Positions 1 to 12,690 of a DNA stretch of 64,000 bases are shown here, piece after piece; the first letter of the stretch is position 1, and each line of letters opens with the position of its first letter. Below the pieces are notes generated by a model, which did no database searches, was not told the origin of the DNA, and was given only the letters and a program-made list of their open reading frames with translations. The stretch covers positions 19,925,258 to 19,989,257 of the forward strand of contig CM052354.1 in NCBI GenBank assembly GCA_028551475.1, written 5' to 3'. Source of the DNA: Casuarina equisetifolia (taxonomy: Eukaryota > Streptophyta > Magnoliopsida > Fagales > Casuarinaceae). The position numbers and the translations under genes are program-made.

Positions 1-3000
1 AGTCTGGGCTTTTTGCATTGTCTAATGATTGCTTACTCCAGTGGTCTCCAGTGGTCTCCGGTGGTTGAACCATTCTTTGATGGTTTGTCAGTTAGGCGTT
101 CTTTTTTTTTTTACTTGAAGCAAGCTCCTTGAACATGGTGCAATTTGTTTGCTTGTCTTAATAAATATAGGAATGAGTCATGTTAAACAAAACATTCTAG
201 TAACTATGATGTGAGCAATAACCTTTTTTGCATCATCCTTAACTTTAAAACTTGAAACAAAAGCTCCCAATCAATGTGAAAAAAGAATTTGAGTCAAACA
301 AAAACGCGAGTAAGACAGCCAAGTTGAGAAACGTTGTGGTTTATGGCAGACATAATCTGTTCAATGTGTATTATTAATCACAATTCTTTTGCTTAACTGG
401 GAATTCTTTTCAATATGTGAGGATGATGTCGATGACGACTCATTCCAGTCACAATCAGCCAATTATCACCAACAGTCAATGATGAAAAGCATCAAAGGTG
501 TGCGGTTGCTTTCAACCCTCATGCTCAAAGAGGACGTGAAGACCTGTTCCAATCTCTCATGCATTCCAGCAACCTTTTGCTTTGTAGGGTGGGCAAAAAG
601 AATGGCCAGTTGAAATGGGTCTGCAGGAAGCTCCAGAAAAAAGCTTTGAACTCTCTTTCCCTTGGCGCTGAGTACCAAATGTGTTGGGGTTAGAAGGTCA
701 CGTCAAATCAAACTTCTTTGCTCCAATCTGTTTGAAATATTAGTTCGTGATATAGCTGGAAAATTATGTTCTTTAGCCCAGTTATGGAGCCAAGGGTGGC
801 CAAAGAGGACCCATTGTTTCCACATGGCATGCCATAGTTCTTTGAAGTAAATAGAACGTTATGTTTTTTCTACTTTTTCTTCTTTTCAAATGATGGATGT
901 TACATATATTTTACTTTCTGGACAAGCCAATAGGAATCAACTTTATAAAGAACACCGTGTCTCGGATTCTTGAAGCAAAAAGCCAGTTTTTCATACCTCT
1001 GCTCTTAGTGGGGCTCCTCCGAAATTATGAAGGATAATAATGGTGACAATGAAGTTTCTGATAATCCAAGGGAAACCCATACTTTTCTCGTCACGATGTG
1101 AAAAGCTACTTTACTTGCCGGACAAAAGGCTCCGTGGGGAATGCAGTTTCTCTTGGATAATTGAAAATCTTCGGTTAAAAAAGTCATTCACACCTTTTAT
1201 GAGTTGTGACTCATAATCTCTCACCTACACACCAAAAGGTCTTTTTAATAGCAGTGACACCAAGAGATATTGAGATTGGAGTACAACATAATCTAGATTT
1301 ATATATTAGGTTAAAAAATTCATTTTTCCTTTAAAATACTAACTCATAAATTAAAGAGTCCTCTAATTTAAACTTAAACTCAATATTACTCTTTCGACAT
1401 GGGACTCACGGTCTTCAATATCTTGCTTTTGCAAGAAGCACCCATATGCTTCGTTAAGCTTACGCGCTTATGGTTTCGTGATCAAAGTAATACTAAAGCA
1501 TTCGGGAGTTTGTAGTCTTAATCTGTATGCCTACAAACAAATACATACATATATGGTATGCTTACAAAGGAAAAAGTACATATATCTGTATGTACGTACA
1601 GTCAACATGGTGATATAATAAATTGCCACTAACATAAAATTACATTAAACAGTACTCTGCAGTTTTCCTTTACCCGCTATGGGAGCTTTATTTATTTATT
1701 ACTCTTGTTTTCTCGAGAAATTTATCTTTGTAGAAAAACAATTGTTTTTGAAGTAGATGCAAATCTTACACAACGGACTTGATCAAAGATTTTATTCAAA
1801 TTATTCTTTTGCAATTTAATATTCCATTTAAAGCAAATCTAGATCTCACCAAGTTTGGGTTTTTGTCCCAAACAGTGTTCAAGAGAGTAAAATGCTTTTT
1901 TACCATTTCCTAAACGTGAAGATGGATAAAATAAAGGGTTGTGTCAACTGTTGGGTTCTGTCAGCTCATGTTGCTGCTAAAGTAACATTCCATGCCACTG
2001 ATTAACATTAATAATTAACAAAATACTATGAAATTGGCCTCATGTGATTAGTTTAAATCCAGAGATTACGAGTTTATGTCCAACGAAGAGATACAGAGCA
2101 AGTCCTCTGACCTCCGACAAACAAGTAAATGCAAGGTTGCTCTGTCAGCAGTGAGCTCACCATGAACAAACGGAACGTCAGCATTTTGATAAACCGTTAA
2201 ATAACAAATCCCGTCTTGGCGTTTACATGGTGGCTCCGCCATCAGAACCAGACGACCCAGTTGGCTTTTGCTGACCGAGAAGTCCCGCCCACTCCTGCAT
2301 ACTGATCTTCATTTCTGATCAATCAAGCGGCTGCCGTTTTTTATACAGACTTTTGTCGAATAGACATGCAAGCTTTGCCAACCGGGCTGGAGAATTGATT
2401 GTCTGCGGTCGTCTCATGTTTCAAACACCTAATCCCACTCATATAAATATTAAAGATTATTTCCGGCTAATTAGATTTGTGATTACCAATCAAGTTCATT
2501 GAATGGCATCAACCCACGCTACATAATGACAACCACCTGCCGCCGCGTTAATATTTTAATCTTTTTCGAGTAATTAGGCTTGTGATTAGCATTCGAGTTC
2601 ATCATCGAAGGGTTTTCCTGAATTGTGATTAACCAATCAGATTCAGATTTTAGTTTATCTGGAGTCTCCGAATCTGTCCTCCATCTGTGGGGAAATGGTG
2701 CGTGTGTCAAGGTGGACGAGTGGTATATACGTGGACTTACCGGGTTGGGGGTTGATCAGCATGTAGCGTGCGTACGTCATCTCATTTTGTCCACTCGTAT
2801 TTTTTTGCAAAAAGTCAAACGCTTCGCCCAATAGCAAAAGTCTAACATGGCAAATCACGTAGTTGGACCCCAAAACCCAATTAATCATCTAGACGGAATC
2901 CGCTCCCAATTCGTCACCATACACCACGCGAGAACCAGAACAATTAGAAAACCAACGGCTCAGATTTAGGGATGTCCGATGGTGGCCCACCTCAACCACA

Positions 3001-3367
3001 ACAATTCCGAAATGGACGGTCTGCGTGGGTTCCATTTCTCCTCCGATACACGCATCAAGCACAATATCAAAATCAAAGCCCCGAGACGAAGAATATCTAA
3101 TAAGCACGTCTTCTAGAGGCTTATTAGATTGCAACGACCACGATGATGACGAGCCTGACACCACTACACCATCATTAATCATTTTAATTCGAAAAAGCAC
3201 CCCATTTTCCCATGGCCATAATTGGTGCCCACGGGGCCAAAGCCTCAAAGCGACACCGTTTCTACGAGGCTATTATTGTTTCCCACAAGGCTATAATTGA
3301 CCACGAATAATTTAGCAAATTAGCCTGTAAATCCAAAATTGGATTTAAAACCGAGCCAGTGTGCAAC
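1..3367. other. Intergenic DNA and FQR1 upstream region
   Basis: I see no gene here that I can support. The open frames are short, overlap on both strands and match no family I know. The last kilobase is the presumed promoter of the quinone reductase gene. At about 2467-2640 a motif built around TTGTGATTA followed by a CAATCA-like block appears three times in diverged form. A TGTCTC auxin-element core lies at 958-963, about 2.5 kb upstream of the start codon, too far to weigh much. Confidence 0.6.
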
Positions 3368-3375
3368 TATAAATA
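3368..3375 (+). promoter_or_regulatory. TATA box of the FQR1-like gene
   Basis: A canonical TATAAATA sits 101 bases upstream of the start codon at 3469. This fits transcription starting near 3400 and a leader of about 70 purine-rich bases. Confidence 0.75.
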
Positions 3376-3468
3376 TGGCTGTTGGCCCTCGGACTCTGCA
3401 CTCAAAAAGTCTGAGATACAAAGGGAGAGCGAGAGAGAAATCACACAGAACTTAAGAGGACTCTACAA

Positions 3469-6400
3469 ATGGCCACCAAAATCTATATCGTGTAAGTATC
3501 GGTGGTCTTTAGTTATGAAGTTTTGCTTTCAGATGTTGATATCGAATGTCTAATCTGTTTCTCGCTGGTACTGTGCTTTTTGCTTTTTCTTTTTTAATTG
3601 GAAGATTTTCGAGGATATTTTCTTGCATTTTACTTTTCGATTTGCTTATGTCAATTGGTTGTTCTTCATGTTTGGTTAATTTTTAAGATCACTTTAACAG
3701 TTTGTTTGTTCTGAAAGAATTGCAGAATGGGAAATGTGGATTTTCTGTGATCTGTTTGCTGTTTTTCTTTTTTGTTCTTGTTGTAATAGTTTTTGTAGCT
3801 CAAATAGAGCCATAGTCTGCGTTTCATCTCTTTGGATCTTACTCTGTGTTCTTTTTTCTTCTGGGTGAAAGATGATCGGGCAATAAGCTGAAATGAAAAG
3901 AAAGTTTGGTACTAGATTCCTTTTTTTGTTTAGGTCCTGGTTTTGCAAGTTGGATTCTTAAAGTCAATGAATCTCATGGTTTGTAGAACCTTGTTGAAGT
4001 GAAACTGATTTTGGTTTTGCGTTTCTGCTTTGCTGTTCTTTTTTCTTGAGAAATCAAAGGAAGATCATCTCCTTCAATTTTATTAGTGAAGACTGTAGCG
4101 CTGGATTCATTATTCTTTTCTTTGTGCTAAAGAATTACTCTTATTTGAGCTTTTAACCTGAAAACTTACTTGGACGGGATATTTGAATTTACTCCGCAAA
4201 CCCATTACCAACTAGCTCTAATTTTCAATGTCCATGAATACCAATGACGACCAGAATACTGAGTCAATATACCATAGACTGTTATGGATTCTGCAGTGCC
4301 AAGCTTCATAACTTTTCCCATCTCTTTCATGTCAATTTAACTTTTTACAGTCTATGCTTTGATGTGAACCCGGTGAAGTGGAAGTGATGAGACTTTCTTC
4401 TCTATGAAGCCACTATGAGAATCTGCTAAATATTGAAATGTGAAAAAACACTTGGTTTTGCTATTGATTGGATTGATCTTAGAATTGTGAGTACCACTGG
4501 CATCAGAATGTGCGCTACTGAAACGTTTCAAACTGGTTCAATATTTCAGCAATTTGAGCAATTCATTCAGACATTCATCTGACATATTTCAATCTCGTTG
4601 AACTGATTTGTCAAAGCATGAAATGAATGTATCTTGATGCTAAATCATCAGAATGTAGGAGAAGTTTATAGCTTCTCAGATCCCATTTATATGTTAGGAA
4701 ATACAGCTAAATGTGTTATCTTTTGTAGCCACAGCAAAGATACGATTGCAGATTTAACATGCTTGTCATCGTTGTAGAATAAACTGTTAAAATATTTCAC
4801 AATTTTTTTCTTCTCAATAAAAAGAAAAAAGGAGAAGAAGAAAAAAATGGACATATTTTAGAAATGTGGCTAAAAGAGAACTTGTTTACAGCACATTGAA
4901 CCCATAAAAAGCAATTTGTAATTGATGAAATTCACACAGATGGTTGTAGATATGAATGGAGAACCTTCGATTGTAAAATCTCTGCATTTCAGGCTCTTTC
5001 AGCATTATTACATATTAATGGAGAGTATTGAGATATTCATCTATTATTCATTTGTGATGTTGCCACACTCTTTTGACTGCTTACCTAAAGAAGTAAGTAC
5101 CGTTAGATTCAGTTTTGGACCTGGGTACTTCAGATCTTATGGATTCAATTTTTCTGTTTTTATTTAACAAAATGTTGGTGAGTTTAGAGTAGAACCACAT
5201 TGAAATATGTTGAAAAGTGTGACCAAAAATATTCTGTGGTCTTCTATCAATTCAAACCTCACTGAAATCCTATCTATTTGTGGCCTTCCAAAATATATGA
5301 AATTACCATCTCACACATTTCACCATTTGGTTATGGATTCAGTACATCCAAGACACCTTCATAAGTTGCCAAATTCTCAAATCTAACAAGTTGTGTTACA
5401 TAGGAACTTCCTTTTCTTTTCGTTTGATAAGCATCAAGTTTTGATAATCCATTCATGTTTCTATGTCTTGGTATAATATATTCAAAACGCTTCAAATGGT
5501 TCCTTCTCTCTTTTAAAAGCCAAGATGAGTAGGAACAGGCTTGTGCATTTTCTTTTCCCTGCTATTTATTTCACTCGCTCCATCGTCACCATGAATATCT
5601 AGATTCATAAGTTAGAAAGCATTTGTTGGCTTTAATTTATTGTCAGGTTTCCCTCTAGCTTGCTGTGTTAGTATTAGCCTCGTCTCCTTGAGGGACCTAT
5701 ATCCCTTCTTCACTGGTTGACTGCGAAAGGACATTTGATGAGATCGTTGGGCGTGGCTAGTGGGGTTTGCCACCTAATGGGGTACAGTATAGAACATTGA
5801 AGCAAACAGTATTTTACCACACTTAAGTCCACGGAATTGGGGATATGATAGTGAATTGAAATAGTTGGGAAGCAAATATAAGTTTTATAAGCCTCTTTTC
5901 AAACGTTATTGCATGTCTAGTTGGCTAATGGTCCTTTCTGTCTATGCAATCTGTTCATGCTCCACCACTGGGTCTGGCACACTTTCACCCATTTGCTGTT
6001 TGTTTTTTGTTATTGTCTGCACAGATTCCTTTCCCTGCCTACTAAACTACTCCCTTCTAGCCCCTTTTCCTCTTTCTCGTTTTGCCAAATTTAATTGCTA
6101 CGCTTTGATGTTTGAGCTGCTGACTCTATCTACCTAGTTCAAGCATTATAGATGGCCGTGGACATCCTTGTGCATGTTCTGTGGTATCAGTGGCCGTGGA
6201 TTATTCATAGATTTATGCTTTCAAGTCTTACGAGTCATGTTGTAGCTTCCTCTTCAGCTGTTCCTGGGTTTCATAGGTTTTCCGTTGCCTTTTAATCTGC
6301 CCAAAATCTCAGAGAGAACCTAGGAAGTTCCATATACACACACAACTGAGAAGTTCAGAGAAATTTGTTTTAACCAAATAATTAGAGTAAATGGGGCTGT

Positions 6401-8179
6401 GTCAAGACTGCCAGGGTAAATCCATTAGTGGTGCATGTGAACAATCTTTTTTTCCCTCTGCCAATGCTAGTATATGTGCTTTTTAACCCATACGTTATGA
6501 ATATTGACAAAAGTATCACTTCAGAAGTTGTAGAAGGAATTTAGTATGTAGCGTAAGGTGCCATTTGTGTATGATTTGTGCTTCACCTGGTTTCTTGTCC
6601 ATTCTCACTACAATCAATTATCAAATATGGTATTGTAATGATTTGATTCTCATACAACTCTTTAGACCGAACATGCTTGTTTTGCTGCTACAGGTACTAT
6701 TCAATGTACGGACACGTTGAGAAACTAGCAGAAGAGATAAAGAAAGGAGCTTCATCTGTTGAAGGTGTGGAAGCCAAACTATGGCAGGTAAGGATCTGCA
6801 TCCCATACCACCTATGCATTGCATGCTTTCAATTTAGAAACTGTCAGTTCTAATGTTATAGAAGATTAGCTATCGTAAAACACACTACAAGTGAGAAAAA
6901 GTCAATATCAGAGAAAGAAATGTTAATAGTTTGCTGCCAAAAATGGAGAAAAATGGATATAGCACTCACGTTGGTTAATACTAGGCAAGGCATCGAGTTG
7001 GAACAATGCTTATGTGGTTGTTACCATAGAATGTCACTGTATGTGCTTTATCCTATCTTTTCTGATCATTTGCCCACTTGTATCTTGGAGTCTCCCACCT
7101 CTACGATGTCCTTCCCTGTAGCATTGTCAGGTTTCATTTTTGTAGTCTGCGTTGTCATGCTCATTTTCTATAATTTGACATCTTGATTCTCCTGAACCAG
7201 ATAAGTTATTAGCTCTTTATGTGCATGCATATGTATTATCTTTTATATTTCTTAACTAATTTTTTCCTTTTTCTATTTTATATTATTTGTGATTTTTGTC
7301 TAAATAACCTTGTCTTGGGCGGGCATAATGCGAATGTATTCACGGTTAACATCACAAGTATGGAGTACTCCAAAAGTCTGGAGTCTCCCTTTTGATTGAT
7401 ATATCTAGGATGAAACTTTTCTTTCAGTTTTTGTGTTGGCCACAAGTCTGCGAGTTCCAGCAGCCGGCCAGTATGTGGTTTTCAGTAGAGGTTGAAACCT
7501 TTACATTCTTGAGTTGGTCAGCAAGCTTGGTTTACCTATGCATTTTTCTGTAACCGATTAGAAAGTCCCTAAATAACTTTAATGGACTTGTGGAACAGGT
7601 CCCTGAGACATTACCAGAGGAGGTGCTCGGGAAGATGAGTGCACCACCAAAGAGTGATGTACCATGCATTACACCTAACGAACTTGCCGAGGCTGATGGA
7701 TTTGTTTTTGGCTTCCCAACAAGATTTGGAATGATGGCTGCTCAATTCAAGGCATTTCTGGATGCAACTGGAGGCTTATGGAGAACACAACAGCTTGCAG
7801 GCAAGCCTGCTGGGATATTTTACAGCACTGGATCTCAAGGTGGTGGACAGGAGACAACTGCGTAAGTTCCCATGACTAACTGGCTGAAAAATCCACAAAA
7901 TTCAGAATGCTTAGTGGTTAAACTAACTTACTACGTATATTTCATAGGTTGACCGCAATCACTCAGCTGGTTCACCATGGAATGATATTCGTACCCATCG
8001 GATATACATTTGGCGCTGGCATGTTTGAAATGGAGAAAGTGAAAGGTGGAAGTCCTTATGGTGCCGGAACTTTTGCTGGGGACGGGTCAAGACAGCCAAC
8101 TGAGCTTGAATTGGAGCAAGCATTCCACCAAGGGAAGTACATTGCCACCATCACGAAGAAACTCAAGGGCTCTGCTTAA
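3469..8179 (+). CDS. FQR1: NAD(P)H:quinone oxidoreductase, FQR1/WrbA type (flavodoxin-like)
   Basis: Four exons: 3469-3491, 6694-6787, 7599-7861 and 7948-8179, giving 203 residues against about 204 for Arabidopsis FQR1. All introns are GT-AG and phases agree. The protein opens [15 protein letters not shown], the flavodoxin-like FMN phosphate-binding start. Further family signatures are PTRFGMM (79-85) and [10 protein letters not shown] (115-124), which line the FMN site, and a conserved C-terminal helix ending in KKLKGSA. There is no signal peptide or membrane segment. The family carries out two-electron reduction of quinones with NAD(P)H, avoiding semiquinones, in the cytosol or at the plasma membrane. 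In Arabidopsis FQR1 is a primary auxin-response gene. Intron 1 is 3.2 kb and follows only 23 coding bases; long first introns like this often carry expression signals, though I see none directly. Identity is secure; which paralogue it is cannot be told. Confidence 0.97.
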
Positions 8180-8299
8180 GCTACATAATTTATTCACCGA
8201 ATAGTAGTTACCATTTGAAAGCTTCTCGATTTTTTACTTCTGGAATTGTAATTCCAATTTCTCTGTGCTTGCAAGTAATAATGCCTGTGATGTTTGATG

Positions 8300-9920
8300 C
8301 ATACTTCGTATGTTACACAGACTAAGTGGTTTTATTTAAATGATTAAAGTTTGATTGGTTATCTATTAATGCAATTCCCTCTTTCGCCCTATGTATGTTT
8401 AGATACATATACTTGTTAGCAAGGAACTGGTACAAGGACTCTGATTGTTTAGAGGCAAAATTTGCAATTGCACAAGTACAACGACATCCGAAGGTGGGAG
8501 AGTAAAACACGGCAAAACTTGATCTTTGTCGATTTATCCACAGGGGTATCTTTTGGTAATACTGAAAATCTTTTTACCAGGAATTAATGGTTTTCTATAG
8601 CTATAAGATCTTGAATGCTTCAAAGTCACTTCTCACTATCAGACTTATGTTAAAGTCATCAAGTTTTCCACCCTGCCGACTTGAACTAGGACCTTCTAGC
8701 TGGAAAGCTTATCTTTGACCCCTTGATCCCCAGTACGTAGAGTCCAAGAAAACGTCAAGAGAGTTGAAAAAACACAACATAGCTGCACCAAACTGCAAAA
8801 TATCAATGTAAAAGATACTCATTGGACCTCAGTATTCAAGATTAGGTTCTGTTGAGGAATATCTTTGATATCTTTTCTGGGACCAGTTCAGCAGCAGTTC
8901 ATTCTTTCTTTTAGTCTTGGGGGCTTCTTTGGAACCAAAAACTTTACAGTACGCTGTTACAGGGGAAAGACTCTAATACCATTTGGGTTTCGATTTCTTT
9001 TGTTGAAATCTCAGTTCTTATGTGATTTGGTAAATTCCTCGACAACAATAAGAAACACCCAACCTACCAGAATAGATGAAAATGCATAAATTGAATAAAT
9101 AAATTTTTAAAAAAATGGAAGGCAATAAGAAACCTGATTTAGTTTAGCTTCATGCCTCATGATAATGGCCTCAGTGCTAATGTATTTAGCTCAGGAATTT
9201 GTGTTCACCAAATCTTCACAAGAACATCATGGGTTGAAAATCTGTGAGCGTCGTGGTTTGAGAGGTGGACCACAAGATGCAAACTTTCCTTGGTTCATTA
9301 TGACATGTTCACTAGTGAGTTCTCCACTTGTGTGGACCGACCTCCATGACCATACATCTCCTAATCTGGGTTAACGGTATCCAATTTTCTGAGTTAAAAA
9401 AGTAACAAAGAAAATGCAAACTAAAGAAAACCCATGACCCATGTTGAGTTTAGTGGGTTAATCAATCTGGTTAGGTCATAACCTTTTATTTTTCTTGTAT
9501 GGTATCATTGATGAAAGAAAAAAAGTAGAGGAAGATAAAAAGAGGCAACCTAACAAAGACTAGGAACAGACAAAATAGTGTAGTAAAAAAAATTCAAAAA
9601 TTTGGAAATTAGCCAAATAATTCTAATGGCTTCTGGGTATGAAAGGTAAGTAAGAATTCGTTGGAAACAGCTGCTTTTGAGGCAGTTCAACCAATGCACA
9701 CCATTAAGAATCTTTTATACGGCAAGAGAACTTGTTAGTGTTCGAGGTATGATTTATGATCATGGCGTGGGGGAATAGCAGGTGACAGCAAGGGTGTGGA
9801 TTTAGCTGAACCAAACTGGTAAGCTAAGAGTCAAATTATGCTTCTCCGAGGATGACAGACCATCAAGAAATGCCAAAGTGGAAAAAAAGAGAAAGTACCT
9901 CATATGTTATAAGCAACCCG
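8300..9920. other. Intergenic DNA downstream of FQR1-like gene
   Basis: No gene is supported. The 3' untranslated region of the FQR1-like gene probably ends near 8280-8350. On the minus strand near 8670-8700 there is a tRNA-type B-box-like stretch, AGTTCAAGTC, possibly the head of a decayed SINE, but I could not find a convincing A box. The rest is AT-rich and unremarkable. Confidence 0.45.
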
Positions 9921-9929
9921 GGTTAAAAA

Positions 9930-12690
9930 TGACCGCAGGAAGAAGCAGATGAAGGGGCCATCTCTTTGGCAGGAAACAGAGTTTCCTCAAACACTACATG
10001 GCAGGAGACAGGGTCACATTTTTCGAACCAAGGGCACCTATATTCTTTCTGATTAGAGCTCGACACTAAGAAGACACATCTTACCTTGGAATTCAAGTTT
10101 ATAATGATCATGAAGCTGAAAGAGAGGAAACAAGCACAACCAGCTTGTTGTGTATGCTAAACAATTGCAACATAGGCACAGTAACCACTTCATGGAAACG
10201 AAATCCACTAAGAGACTGGATTGGTGATATCCAAATGTCAGAAGCTGTCGTCTCTAATGGAGAAATTTGAACGCTAAAGGATGCCGAGGATGGAAGTTTT
10301 TGGATCTTTGCCCTTTGATGTGAAGTCACACATTCTATTGTTGACAGAGAATCCAATAACTGGAATGTGTCCAATGGAAACTTGAGGAAAGAATATGGGA
10401 AAAGGGTGAACTAGTCAAAAATTCGAGATGGACTTTGATGGTTTGTTCTCACTCGTTGTGAGACACTAGCTAGTTGCTTCAAATATATAGGATTAAGACC
10501 TTCCATTCGGTCCTTGCCAAAGGATCCGTTGTCCTGTAGACGACAAAGTAAAAGGCAGTGAATTTAAAGAAGCAATCATTATCCTCACAAAGTTTTCGAA
10601 GTAACAACGGAGTTGCACAGTCATTACGAGATACTGGTTCTATTCTTTTCACAACTTTCTCATCTCAATTATTGTTGCTATCCCAGGGCCATTCCCCACT
10701 GCAACCGTGCTATTTCCATGGTAAGGTCGCTGAGTTATTAGGTTGCCAATGTCTGACGTAACGTGGCCGCAAACCCCGGTTCTGTAAAATTTTGGTGCTT
10801 GGGAATAAACAAACAATTTGACAAACATTGTGAAGCTTTATATTAATATTAGGTCAAACGTTTCCTACAAACATAAACCAAAGTTACATAAAAATAAGCA
10901 GCCTATGCTAAGAAACAAAGACACTTTGTCTTGTTCTAAAAGCCTATTGTAAGAGATTATATCTTTTATATCTTATAAAAAGTACTAAAGAGTGAAAATC
11001 TATTCTAAAATTTTAAGACATTAAGTAAAGAAACTTCATTACTTATAAGACCAATGGTCCATTGTCTAACTTCCATTGTTGACAACATCCATTTCTAGTA
11101 CTTTCTTTACATATATGCTAATACAAATATTGCACATAGATGTCTCACATTAATTGTAAGAAGATAAATTATTGAACTTATAAGTGATAGATTCATCTAC
11201 CTAATATCTTAAGGTTCTGATATGGATTCTTATATTCTAATATAAAGTTTATAAGATTCAAGTGAAATTCCTCCAGTCGGTTGCTTTCACAGCAAACCAC
11301 CTAAGCAAATAAAAAACCTCCAGGTCGAACGGCAGGTGTCTCCCTCAAGTTATCGCCAGTCAGTGGGCAGCATTCACACAAAAGACGAGCACACATTGCT
11401 TGAGGAAGCCTTGCTGGAAGATACCTGGAAAGTTCTGAAATGGAAGAGATAAAAGAGAAAGAGATCAGTCGTCCACCATGTGGGATGAACTCTACGTCGG
11501 GCTCACTAAAGCAGCTGTCCACCGTGATAATCCACGTCAAACTGAGAATCTCAACTGGTTCATCTTCCTAACTAGAAAGACTGTATGCAGCCATTGCAAC
11601 CAACTGCAAGTATATGCAACCATTGCAGCCAATTGAGAAGCTTTGACAAGGTGCCTCTTATTGCCATGAAGTTTGATGCCGATTGCCATTAAAAATGGTT
11701 GCTGAGTTGTATTCGGACTTGGCTTGGAATTGGGTGGCTATTAGTTGGAGATCAATTATTTGTACGAGGTCGTGTCGATTCTGGGATTTGGGTGAAAAGT
11801 ATAATATTTGTTGGTACGTGGATGTTCGTTTATATGTGTTACAAATTCAAGACAGATTGAACACATTCTTATGGAGTTGAATGGTACTGACAATCTAAAA
11901 GCATCTCATGGTTCGAAAATTCTACTAGGAAGTTTTCCAAAGTAATAACTATCTCTAGTACCCCAAATTCATGCGTTGTATCCCAAATTCAACCCAAGCA
12001 ATAAAAACTGTTCTTTTCAAAACTAGTTGGAGAATTGCAGGCATGTCGATAGACATGTAGCTCAATTGGTTGTCTATGGCGAGTGGGGCCTTTTAGTTCA
12101 AGATTTAACACTCAACTCCTCCACATTCCCTATGTACCTAACAAAAGAAAAAAATTCCCTGTATACCTAGCAAAAACAAAAATGTAGGCCCCAGATCAAC
12201 CCCTACCTCTATGTTTTTCGATTGTAGTCCTAACAGATTTTCGAGTGCTCATGGAGGTTTTGTGGTTCCCTCTAGAGATGAGCAATTTATGAGGTGCAAA
12301 TCAATTGGACCTGGACGTCCAAACTTGGTGTGAGGTGTTCAGTGCACAAGTAGTGGGAAGAAGCTTCTCAAAAAGTTTACACCACTAATCCAGCTTAATA
12401 GGTACTGATCTTGCTTCATCCAAAGTATAAATTTTGAGTCCAAGGCCTTCTCCAAACTTTCAACTGGAAATTTGGGGGAACATAATTCATAAACGTCAAA
12501 AGTACTGGGAAGATAATGGCTGTGGAACACAGATAGGAATTGGGATATCCATAACTGGGAAATGGTCCTATAGAGTTTAACAGAAATCAAATGCCCAACA
12601 CCTGGGAAGTTAAATGGAGCGTTGCTTACTAAGCCATGATGGAAGTTTCTGTGTATTGGTATTAACTTTAGTCTCCGATGCCATAAGTAT
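9930..12690 (-). mobile_element. Ty1/copia retrotransposon fossil, broken
   Basis: A decayed copia element read on the minus strand. From its 5' side: a primer-binding-site-like stretch complementary to initiator tRNA-Met at 12671-12683; a gag N-terminal part at about 12339-12590, recognisable by the copia pattern WMKQDQYLLSW; a protease-like part at about 10600-10790; a gag-pre-integrase part at about 10390-10540; the integrase core at about 10108-10374 (PIQSLSGFRF, close to the family pattern after the SDIWGP block); and the integrase C-terminal part at about 9960-10150 (SSNQK and DPVSCHVVFEE patterns). No reverse transcriptase or RNase H and no paired LTR were recognised. Part of gag is replaced by unrelated DNA, including the SINE-like piece at 12.05 kb. 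It carries many breaks and looks old. Confidence 0.85.
12050..12180 (+). mobile_element. tRNA-related SINE-like sequence
   Basis: A pol III type A box (TAGCTCAATTGG, 12058-12069) is followed about 26 bases later by a degenerate B box (AGTTCAAGATT, 12095-12105), the spacing expected of a tRNA-derived promoter. An A-rich, partly duplicated tail (12130-12180) follows. It does not fold as a tRNA gene. This is the layout of a plant SINE, here sitting inside the copia fossil. I cannot assign a family. Confidence 0.45.

Noticed and set aside
2889-3300. Overlapping open frames on both strands (91 and 119 codons) just upstream of the FQR1-like gene
   Set aside because: They lie in its promoter, overlap each other, have no recognised motif, and are best explained as chance frames in locally GC-richer DNA.
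8650-8710. Possible tRNA or SINE on the minus strand
   Set aside because: Only a B-box-like stretch is present; there is no convincing A box and no cloverleaf.
10990-11245. Possible LTR end (block around CCTAATATCTTAAGGTTCTG)
   Set aside because: It resembles plant LTR/primer-site borders, but no partner LTR or target duplication was found, so it is not called separately.
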